From UBA3103 sp002365855 (GTDB lineage Bacteria > Bacillota > Desulfotomaculia > Desulfotomaculales > Pelotomaculaceae): DNA of 22,145 bases. Of the stretch, positions 13,620 through 20,531 are shown in pieces. The stretch is from positions 1 through 22,145 of the forward strand of contig DAOURR010000041.1 in NCBI GenBank assembly GCA_030627625.1. The letters run 5' to 3'. Numbering within the stretch: position 1 is the first letter of the stretch; every line of letters begins with the position of its first letter. Under the pieces are notes generated by a model. The model saw nothing but the letters and a program-made list of their open reading frames with translations. It did no database searches and was not told the DNA's origin. The position numbers and the translations under genes were made by a program.

Positions 13620-16112
13620 ATGTCGTTGACTATGTATTGTTATGTAATGAATATATCAGTTTCTCTGATATTGGCGATCTTGTACTTCTACTTCTATAAG
13701 CTGGAAAATCAGAAGCATATTGTCGCCTGGTCTGCCGGATGGGCCGTTTATGCCCTGGGATTATCCGTATCCATGGCTGTCCAGGCGGGGTTTTTGCCCA
13801 CGGCGCTGAATGTTGGAAGCCACCTTTTTATTTATGCCAGCGGCCTGCTTTTTTTATGGGGTATCTGCGAATTCACTAATCGCATTAAACCCAAATGGAG
13901 ACTTTACGGAATCGCTTTGGGCGTTGTCCTGGTTACTGCCACCAGCTTTATGAACCTGCCGTTTACCTGGCCCGCTTATATCAAATTTGCCCTTTGTGCG
14001 GCCATTTTTGCCCTGGCAGGGATGGAGCTCCGGCTCCTGAGGGAAACCACCGGTGCAGCTGGAAAGCATATCGCAGGTATTGCGTTTGTTTTATGGGGAA
14101 TCCACGCGGCGTTTGTTGCCTTTTTAAACACTGCCGGCAGGAATGCTTACTGGAGCCATGCTGTCACCCTGGTGCTGATGCTGACAGTGTCAGTAGGGCT
14201 GCTGATCGTTTATTTTCAAAAAGAGAAAAAAGTTCTGGTCAAGAGCGAAGAGCGCTTTAGGATGTTTGCTGAAAACGCGCAGGATCTGATCTACCGCTAC
14301 CGCCTGGCGCCAACTCCCCTTTTCGAATACGTGAGCTCTGCGTCTATAGTCATTACCGGCTATACACCTGATGAATTTTACGCCGATCCAGATTTGTACA
14401 CCAATCTGATCCATCCTGAAGACCGCCCCCTTTTTAAGACTATGAACCAGTCCTCTGGCTTGTTCAATGAAGCAGTGGCCCTGAGGTGGGTCCGTAAGGA
14501 TGAAAAGATGATCTGGATTGAGCTGCAGAGCGTACCCATCTTCGATTTGACGGGAAGCCTGGTTGCTGTAGAGTGTATCGCACGTGACATAACAGATCGC
14601 AAGCAGACGGAAAAGTTTTTAAAGCGAGTTGAGGAAAGGCTGCAGACTGCTTATCACCAGGTAATGGATATAATCGAGTTTCTCCCTGATGCCACTTTCG
14701 TCATCGACAGGGAAAAGAAGGTTATCGCCTGGAACCGCGCCATTGAGGAAATGACCGGGGTCCCCAAAAATAATATTATCGGAAAAGGCAACAGCGAATA
14801 CGCGTTTCCTTTTTACGGATTGGCAAAACCTATGCTGATCGATTCAGTGCTGACGAGTCATGATGATTCTGCGTCCTCTAAAAATTTACCTCAGGCCATA
14901 CCAACGCTGCACATCAAGGAAATTTTCGCCCCGTGCCTGTACAGTGGAAAAGGGGCCTATCTTTGGTCCACGGCCTCTACGCTTTTTGACAGCCGGGGCA
15001 ACCTGGTTGGAGCGATTGAATCTTTTCGAGATATCACCGACCGCAAAGAAATGGAGAAAAAGCTCAAATACCTGAGCACGCACGACCCACTGACCAAGCT
15101 TGCCAACCGCGCCTACTTCGAAGATGAAATGAAGCGCCTGGAGGGAGGGGAGCACGACCCTGTCAGCATCATCGTATGTGATGTGGACGGGCTCAAGCTG
15201 GTAAATGACACCCTGGGGCACAAGGCCGGGGATAAACTCCTAGAGGCTGCCGCCAATGTGCTGAAAAAGCCGTTTCAAACTGACGGCGTAGTGGCCCGGG
15301 TGGGCGGGGATGAATTTGCCGTGCTTTTGAGAAAGACGGAAAAGGCTGTTGCTGAAAAAGCTTGCAGGAGTATACGCGAAGCGACCGGGGAGTACAATAT
15401 GAATGGCCCTGATATCCCGCTGAGCATGTCTCTCGGGTTTGCTGTGAGGGACAGTTCTTCGTACAGCCTGATGGACCTGTTCAAGGAAGCGGACAACAAT
15501 ATGTACCGGGAAAAACTTCACAGCGGCCAGAGCGCCCGGAGCACCATTGTCACCAGCCTCATGAAGATGCTGGAGACTAGGGACCACATTACTGAAGGTC
15601 ACGGCGACCGTGTGCAGGAACTGGTCGTGGAACTGGCCAAGGCTGTTAACCTGCCAGAACACAGGATGAACGATCTTCGCCTCCTGGCGCAGTTCCATGA
15701 CATCGGCAAGGTGGGCATTCCGGATAAGATCCTGTTTAAGCAGGGTTCCCTCAGCGTGGATGATGAAATGGTTGAAATGAAACGGCACTGCGGGCTTGGT
15801 TATCGCATCGCCCAGTCTGTGCCTGATCTGATTCCTATCGCGGACTGGATCCTGAAGCGTCACGAGTGGTGGAACGGGATGGGTTATCCTCTGGGCATTG
15901 AGGGTGAGGAAATTCCTCTGGAATGCCGGATTTTGGCTATAGTGGACGCATATGACGCCATGACCAACGACCGGCCCTATCGCAAGGGAATGCCTCACTC
16001 CCAGGCGATAGCAGAGTTGTTAAGGCAGTCGGGAACTCAGTTTGACCCTCACCTGGTATCGGCATTTCTAAAGCTGTGGCAGACAAAAAGCGGCCTTAGG
16101 CTGGTTACATAA
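13620..16112 (+). CDS. Membrane PAS-PAS-GGDEF-HD-GYP c-di-GMP enzyme
   Basis: 830 residues. Start ATG at 13620 has AGAAAGGAA upstream. About seven membrane helices fill residues 5-200. Two PAS domains follow (about 208-330, with HPEDRPLF; and 341-478), each ending in an ITDRK linker. The GGDEF domain (about 485-635) has intact GGDEF at 562-566, so it should make c-di-GMP; the usual RxxD inhibitory site upstream reads QTDG and is absent. The HD-GYP domain (about 640-825) has HDIGK (693-697), RHEWWNGMGYP (GYP 755-757) and DAYDAMTNDRPYR, so it should also degrade c-di-GMP. A bifunctional, sensor-regulated enzyme, controlled by the c-di-GMP-I riboswitch just upstream, which implies feedback. Confidence 0.93.
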   Translation: MSLTMYCYVMNISVSLILAILYFYFYKLENQKHIVAWSAGWAVYALGLSVSMAVQAGFLPTALNVGSHLFIYASGLLFLWGICEFTNRIKPKWRLYGIALGVVLVTATSFMNLPFTWPAYIKFALCAAIFALAGMELRLLRETTGAAGKHIAGIAFVLWGIHAAFVAFLNTAGRNAYWSHAVTLVLMLTVSVGLLIVYFQKEKKVLVKSEERFRMFAENAQDLIYRYRLAPTPLFEYVSSASIVITGYTPDEFYADPDLYTNLIHPEDRPLFKTMNQSSGLFNEAVALRWVRKDEKMIWIELQSVPIFDLTGSLVAVECIARDITDRKQTEKFLKRVEERLQTAYHQVMDIIEFLPDATFVIDREKKVIAWNRAIEEMTGVPKNNIIGKGNSEYAFPFYGLAKPMLIDSVLTSHDDSASSKNLPQAIPTLHIKEIFAPCLYSGKGAYLWSTASTLFDSRGNLVGAIESFRDITDRKEMEKKLKYLSTHDPLTKLANRAYFEDEMKRLEGGEHDPVSIIVCDVDGLKLVNDTLGHKAGDKLLEAAANVLKKPFQTDGVVARVGGDEFAVLLRKTEKAVAEKACRSIREATGEYNMNGPDIPLSMSLGFAVRDSSSYSLMDLFKEADNNMYREKLHSGQSARSTIVTSLMKMLETRDHITEGHGDRVQELVVELAKAVNLPEHRMNDLRLLAQFHDIGKVGIPDKILFKQGSLSVDDEMVEMKRHCGLGYRIAQSVPDLIPIADWILKRHEWWNGMGYPLGIEGEEIPLECRILAIVDAYDAMTNDRPYRKGMPHSQAIAELLRQSGTQFDPHLVSAFLKLWQTKSGLRLVT

Positions 16113-16124
16113 AGCAGAAAGCAA

Positions 16125-16188
16125 AGGGAGAAGCAGACAGAAGCAAGGGACATCCCCTTGCTCCTGTCTGTTTCTCCCTGTTTTGTTT
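16125..16188. terminator. Strong bidirectional terminator
   Basis: AGGGAGAAGCAGACAG (16125-16140) pairs with CTGTCTGTTTCTCCCT (16164-16179), with an inner AGCAAGGG/CCCTTGCT stem. TTTTGTTT follows on the plus strand and a T-rich tract on the minus strand. It separates the convergent GGDEF/HD-GYP and carbonic anhydrase genes. Confidence 0.85.
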
Positions 16189-16192
16189 GATA

Positions 16193-16795
16193 CTAAGCGG
16201 GATCGAACTCAACTTCACCGGAACCCAAAAAATATTTGGCTCCTGTAACCGTTAATTTACCATCTTTAACAAAATGTTCGATAATATGGCTTTTCTCTAT
16301 CTCTGCGATGGTAGCTTTTATGTTTTCATTGCATGATATTTCATATAGTTCAGTACCTTCAGCGCCCGCTGCCATCGCTTTTTGAACTGAAGGCTTAATC
16401 TTTTCGACGATTGAGCCGATGCTTCCCGGGGCCGGGGCATCCCCACCGTCAACGGTTGCTATAACCGCGCCGCATTTTTCATGCCCGAGCACGACTACCA
16501 GCGGTGTGTTGAGGTGTTCAACAGCATACTCCACGCTACCGACCGCTATCGGGTCGACGATATTGCCGGCGGTGCGCACTACAAAGAGGTCACCAAGCGC
16601 CTGGTCAAATAAAATTTCCGGTGGAACACGGGAGTCAGAGCAGGTGATTACCACGGCGAAGGGTTTTTGCCCTTTGGTTGCCAGTTCCTCACGCCTGCCG
16701 CTTCCTACATCTTTAACTGCTAATTTGCCTGTCGTGAATCTCTTGTTACCGTCAATCAACATCTGCACAGCTTCTTTTCCGGATATTTGAGCCAA
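16193..16795 (-). CDS. Beta-class carbonic anhydrase
   Basis: 200 residues. Start TTG at 16795 is preceded by GGGGGTG. It catalyses CO2/bicarbonate interconversion. The zinc ligands of beta-carbonic anhydrase are visible: Cys52 in CSDSR (with Asp54/Arg56), His105 and Cys108 in GHEKCGAV. FVVRTAGNIVDP is the other family hallmark. Length is normal for the short prokaryotic type. Cytoplasmic. In an anaerobe it may supply bicarbonate for carboxylations or help with CO2 exchange. Its gene stands alone, with the bidirectional terminator after it. Confidence 0.95.
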   Translation of the reverse strand: MAQISGKEAVQMLIDGNKRFTTGKLAVKDVGSGRREELATKGQKPFAVVITCSDSRVPPEILFDQALGDLFVVRTAGNIVDPIAVGSVEYAVEHLNTPLVVVLGHEKCGAVIATVDGGDAPAPGSIGSIVEKIKPSVQKAMAAGAEGTELYEISCNENIKATIAEIEKSHIIEHFVKDGKLTVTGAKYFLGSGEVEFDPA

Positions 16796-16933
16796 AATCT
16801 ACACCCCCATAAATATTTTTATCTATTCTTTAAAGAAACCAACTTAACTCCGCCTGCAGCTGGTATCACAGGCAAATATAACCACCTCTTTATCTTATCA
16901 AAAATATGGTCATTTAACAAATAGAAAAGGAAA

Positions 16934-16962
16934 GGGGACACGCCTTTAAGAAGGATGTCCCC
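16934..16962 (-). terminator. Terminator for the DUF3892 gene
   Basis: Read on the minus strand, GGGGACA (16962-16956) pairs with TGTCCCC (16940-16934), followed by TTTCCTTTTCT. A second TGTCCCC at 16973-16979 lets an alternative stem form. Confidence 0.6.
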
Positions 16963-16987
16963 AACTTATGAATGTCCCCGGTTTCAG

Positions 16988-17203
16988 TTAAAAGGTAGGC
17001 AGGTTGTCCAGGTTGTTGGTCTCGCTGTCGTCAGGGTTGCTTCGCAGGAACTCTCTGCCACTTCTTGCTTTAGACACGTTGACCCCTTCAATTTTACCGT
17101 CCCTAGCCAGGGAAATAGCGTCGTTGATGCCGTACACGCTGCCATTGATCATGACGTCGGTGATGTCACCCTGAGCGTTCTTTTTTACTTTTTCTATTTT
17201 CAT
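16988..17203 (-). CDS. DUF3892 small protein
   Basis: 71 residues. ATG at 17203 has GGAGGGATG just upstream. The sequence IEKVKKNAQGDITDVMINGS, then YGINDAISLARDGKIEGVNV and GREFLRSNPDDSETNNLDNL is a clear DUF3892 pattern. These are small Firmicute proteins of unknown function; the conserved ITDV and GREFLR parts are intact. Cytoplasmic, monocistronic with its own terminator. Confidence 0.88.
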   Translation of the reverse strand: MKIEKVKKNAQGDITDVMINGSVYGINDAISLARDGKIEGVNVSKARSGREFLRSNPDDSETNNLDNLPTF

Positions 17204-17436
17204 TTACCATCCCTCCTGTCGTTAGTATGCTTGGAAGTTTGAATTTAATACGGTTATGTTTATCTCTGACTGGATAGGTATTAGCCTAAGTCAAATTTGT
17301 TAATGTGTACGAATATCAGGGTGCTTTTATTTCCATAATAAAATCTTTCTTAAAACCATTGACAATAGTTCGATATAATTTTTTATTTCTTGTGATTTAA
17401 TGATCATAATAAAGAAATTGATAGGTAGAACTTATT

Positions 17437-17499
17437 AATACAATCGTAAACAGGTATTACACTTTGTTCTTGACGGATGGTAAGATAAAACAAAAATAA
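17437..17499 (+). promoter_or_regulatory. Duplicated upstream element, copy A
   Basis: The 63-nt stretch starts with dyad TACAATCGTA (17439-17448) and ends in TGGTAAGATAAAACAAAAAT. It matches 20241-20305 at most positions and at the same spacing (44 versus 45 nt between the dyad-start and TAAGATAAAA). The dyad arms differ (TAC/GTA here, TGC/GCA there) but stay complementary. A perfect CTCTAA-AAAC-TTAGAG repeat follows (17500-17515). It is probably the promoter/operator of the MBL operon. The rest of the 411-nt gap (17204-17614) shows no gene. Confidence 0.65.
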
Positions 17500-17614
17500 C
17501 TCTAAAAACTTAGAGCAATCACAGACTCACTGGCTTTCAGCAGACGCGCCTTATTCGGTCGGAATTGTTTATATGGTTATTGAAGAATACGTTTGAGTTG
17601 GGAGTGTCTTAAAG

Positions 17615-18592
17615 GTGATTATAGAAGTAATGCCTGATATTTACAGGATAGAAGTCCCCCTGCCCAGGAGTCCTCTCAAGGCTACGAATTCCTATCTGGT
17701 CAAAGGCCGGGAGCGAAATTTGCTTATTGATACCGGATGGAACCGGGAGGAAAGTAAAAGAGCGTTGTTTGCCGGGCTTGCCCGACTGGATGTTAATTTA
17801 GAAAAAACGGATATTTTACTCACCCACGTGCATGCCGATCACAGTGGTCTGACCGCGGCTGTAGCCACGGAAAAGTCTACGTTGTATTGTGGCGAAATAG
17901 ACGCAGAACTTGTAAATGCGACGGGGACAACCAACTACTGGTCGGATATAGGAGTAATGCTTGGTTTTTACGGTTTCCCCCTGGAAGATCTTCCCGATGC
18001 TATGCGGGCACATCCCGGCAGAAGGTACAACCCGGGCATACAACAGGTTTTCGCCATCCTCAAGGAAAATGATGTGATCGAGGTTGGTGATTACCATTTT
18101 ACCTGCGTGGAAACTCCCGGTCACACACCGGGACATATATGTCTTTATGAACCTGAAAACAAAATCTTGGTTTCCGGTGACCATGTTCTGGATGACATCA
18201 CCCCCAATATTACTTTTGAAAAAAGAATTGGAGACCCCTTGGGACATTATTTGCACAGTCTCGATAAAATTGATCAGATGGATATAAACCTTGTATTACC
18301 AGGCCACAGGCGATTTATTGATAATATTCATAAAAGAATTTATGAGTTGAAACACCATCATGAACACAGGCTTAACGAAGTTTTAGACATTTTAGGAACC
18401 GGCCTTAGGGACGCTTATCAGATTGCCGGCAAAATGACCTGGGATATTACTTGTAAAAACTGGGGACATTTCCCCCCGGCTCAAAAAGTATTTGCCGTAG
18501 GGGAAGCTGTTACTCACCTGGAATACTTCCGGCATATTGGTAAGGTCAGGAAAGTTGAAAACCAGGGAAGGGCGTTTTATGAACTCGTCTAA
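17615..18592 (+). CDS. Metallo-beta-lactamase-fold hydrolase
   Basis: 325 residues. GTG at 17615 has GGGAG 10 nt upstream. The binuclear metal site is complete: HVHADH (His71, His73, Asp75, His76), PGHTPGH (His170, also His174), GDHVL (Asp189) and PGHRR (His231). The N-terminal 250 residues are the MBL domain. The C-terminal ~75 residues (LNEVLDILGTGLRDAYQIA, then EAVTHLEYFRHIGKV) form a helical, winged-helix-like extension, as in LACTB2-type hydrolases. Substrate unknown, probably a thioester or ester in view of its neighbours. First gene of a three-gene operon; the next gene starts 36 nt on. Confidence 0.87.
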   Translation: MIIEVMPDIYRIEVPLPRSPLKATNSYLVKGRERNLLIDTGWNREESKRALFAGLARLDVNLEKTDILLTHVHADHSGLTAAVATEKSTLYCGEIDAELVNATGTTNYWSDIGVMLGFYGFPLEDLPDAMRAHPGRRYNPGIQQVFAILKENDVIEVGDYHFTCVETPGHTPGHICLYEPENKILVSGDHVLDDITPNITFEKRIGDPLGHYLHSLDKIDQMDINLVLPGHRRFIDNIHKRIYELKHHHEHRLNEVLDILGTGLRDAYQIAGKMTWDITCKNWGHFPPAQKVFAVGEAVTHLEYFRHIGKVRKVENQGRAFYELV

Positions 18593-18628
18593 ATCAGGAT
18601 TCTGATCATTTGAGTGGAGGTATGTCAC

Positions 18629-19471
18629 TTGAAGCGAATTTTAGGGATCGTAGCCTCACCAAGAATACTGGGAAACTGTGAAATATTAACTAGGGTGATC
18701 ATGGACGCGGCTGGTTCAAACAATAAAATGGAAATGATCAGGCTGACAAATTTAGATATCAAAGGGTGCAGGGCTTGTTACACCTGTTTGCCCAAAGAGG
18801 TTCCTTGCGTTATTGAAGACGACCTTAATTTCCTGCTGGATAAGATTTGCGTCTCAGATGCGGTAGTTATAGCTGCCCCTTGCTACATTTTAGGACCTCA
18901 CAGCTGTATTAAAAAGCTGCAAGACAGATTTGTCTCAATAGGTAATAAATATGAACAATTTTCCGGCAAGCCTTGCGTAACTTTAACAACTTATGGAGCA
19001 CCCGGCTGGGAAGGTTATACCGAGCCCGCTTTAAACCTCACAGCCAGGTTTTTAAACCTGAACATGGTTGATAGCGCGGTCTTTCTGGGGGCACACCCTG
19101 GTGAAGTTATAGAGAGTCCCGATAACTTGAAAAGGGCCCGGCAGTTAGGCCGGGCACTCTTTGACCCGGGCTATGAGCGGACTGCTAAAGCAAACGAGTG
19201 TCCGGTCTGTTGGAGTAATATTCTTAAATATGAAGGTAAAAACATAATTTGTCCTTTCTGCGGCACCAGGGGCGAAATCAAGGTAGAGGGAGAAAAAGCG
19301 AGGCTGGTCTTTTACCCTAAAAGCGATCACCGTTTTAGCGAGGAAGGTAGGAGACGCCACTTTGACGCTTTTCTGAATGGTAAAAAACAAGAGTTTCTCA
19401 ATAAAAGGCAGTACTATAAAAAACTGCAGAGTCCGTACCGTAACAACTTGTACTGGGTAACCCCGGATTAA
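18629..19471 (+). CDS. Iron-sulfur flavoprotein (FMN reductase fold) with zinc-ribbon tail
   Basis: 280 residues. TTG at 18629 has GGAGG 8 nt upstream; the frame-open GTG at 18614 overlaps that SD. The flavodoxin-like start (KRILGIVASPRILGNCEIL) binds FMN phosphate. Cys47, Cys50, Cys53 and Cys60 (CRACYTCLPKEVPC) form the compact CX2CX2CX6C cluster motif of iron-sulfur flavoproteins, and AAPCYILGP follows as in that family. Residues about 190-215 add a CPVC ... CPFC zinc ribbon, which typical family members lack. Probable low-potential electron carrier or reductase, partner unknown. It lies 36 nt after the MBL gene and 36 nt before the thioesterase gene. Confidence 0.85.
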   Translation: MKRILGIVASPRILGNCEILTRVIMDAAGSNNKMEMIRLTNLDIKGCRACYTCLPKEVPCVIEDDLNFLLDKICVSDAVVIAAPCYILGPHSCIKKLQDRFVSIGNKYEQFSGKPCVTLTTYGAPGWEGYTEPALNLTARFLNLNMVDSAVFLGAHPGEVIESPDNLKRARQLGRALFDPGYERTAKANECPVCWSNILKYEGKNIICPFCGTRGEIKVEGEKARLVFYPKSDHRFSEEGRRRHFDAFLNGKKQEFLNKRQYYKKLQSPYRNNLYWVTPD

Positions 19472-19507
19472 ATGATTATATGAATCCAACATAAGGGGAC
19501 TGGGCCT

Positions 19508-19963
19508 GTGAAACGGATCGAAGAAGCAGTGGAAGGTTCCGGAACAGCTGCTATTGCGGGAGAATTATCTCTAAGCCCTTTTGCTAATCTAATCGGCATC
19601 AAGATCGACAGAATGAAAAAAAACTATTGCCGGCTCAGTTTAGTAATAGATGAGAAATGCACGAATTATTACGGTGGTGTTCACGGTGGGGTCTTAGCGA
19701 CCCTGGCTGACAATTGTATGGGTATGGCTATGCGCACCGCGGGCCTTCATCCAATAACCGTAGAGCTAACAGTCAATTACATGAGCCAGCCCAAAACTGG
19801 TGATAAACTGACCGCCGAAGGATTGATAATTCACCAGGGCAACACCATAGTCCTTACTGAGTGCATTATTATGTCCGGAGATCTTAAAAATGTGGCAAGG
19901 GCTAAGGGCGTTTTTATAAACCGTGTACTTCCTGTAAGCAACAAAGAGAACAGTTATAAATAA
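19508..19963 (+). CDS. PaaI-like hotdog thioesterase
   Basis: 151 residues. GTG at 19508 has AAGGGGA about 9 nt upstream. The hotdog signature GGVHGGVLATLADNCMGMAM, then HPITVELTVNYMSQPKTGD is that of PaaI/YdiI-type acyl-CoA thioesterases. These hydrolyse acyl- or aryl-CoA; PaaI acts in phenylacetate breakdown. Last gene of the MBL-flavoprotein-thioesterase unit, followed by a perfect terminator. With the ligase-like gene downstream it suggests control of an acyl- or aryl-CoA pool. Confidence 0.88.
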   Translation: MKRIEEAVEGSGTAAIAGELSLSPFANLIGIKIDRMKKNYCRLSLVIDEKCTNYYGGVHGGVLATLADNCMGMAMRTAGLHPITVELTVNYMSQPKTGDKLTAEGLIIHQGNTIVLTECIIMSGDLKNVARAKGVFINRVLPVSNKENSYK

Positions 19964-20021
19964 ATGTTCATTTAAACCCAGGTTAGCAAGTATAAATAAA
20001 AGAATATTCTTCAGAAAAGGG

Positions 20022-20056
20022 AAAATGGTTGAAACTCACGAGTTTCAACCATTTTT
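20022..20056 (+). terminator. Intrinsic terminator after the thioesterase gene
   Basis: AAAATGGTTGAAACT (20022-20036) pairs perfectly over 15 nt with AGTTTCAACCATTTT (20041-20055), then T. Confidence 0.92.
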
Positions 20057-20087
20057 GCCATTTATATATAGTACAACATTCAGTTTA

Positions 20088-20099
20088 TTGCAATCGCAA
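20088..20099. promoter_or_regulatory. Extra copy of the TTGC-AATC-GCAA dyad
   Basis: TTGCAATCGCAA is a dyad with the same AATC core as those at 17439 and 20243. It lies in the 568-nt gap 19964-20531, which has no gene. Confidence 0.45.
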
Positions 20100-20240
20100 T
20101 GTGCGGCTATTCGGGTAAAATGAGTTTTACTTTATATTACATAAAGTCATTGATATGCTTTAAATAATTAAAAGTATGATATTTGAGGTTTAGTATCAGG
20201 AAATTACATCATTCCTAGCTATTTATAGGCAGGGCTTATA

Positions 20241-20305
20241 AATGCAATCGCAAACGCATATTTCACTTTATTTATTTACGGGTGGTAAGATAAAAACAAG
20301 AATAA
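20241..20305 (+). promoter_or_regulatory. Duplicated upstream element, copy B
   Basis: Dyad TGCAATCGCA (20243-20252), then TGGTAAGATAAAAACAAGAA (20283-20302), in register with copy A at 17437. The similarity implies co-regulation of the ligase-like gene with the MBL operon. The element is about 230 nt from the coding start. The remaining leader also has a perfect TGATGGT-AAC-ACCATCA repeat (20454-20470). Confidence 0.65.
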
Positions 20306-20531
20306 ACGATCGGATGATATCTTCACCTTATGAAGTTAAATCATGGTGGTGGTGGATTAATATAATAAGCGGCTAACACTAATGATGTATCGTATTATGA
20401 ACTCTCTATTTGACTAGCTGAGCCATGGATGAATATGCTTTGGAGAATAATGGTGATGGTAACACCATCATGTCGGCATTGAATATAATTCCTGGCAAAA
20501 ATAGTCCAATAAGAAAAAGGGAGATGTTAAT

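Noticed and set aside
15240..15998. 252-residue open frame on the minus strand
   Set aside because: It is antisense to the GGDEF/HD-GYP coding region, has no SD, and its protein looks like a shadow (His- and Pro-rich, no domain).
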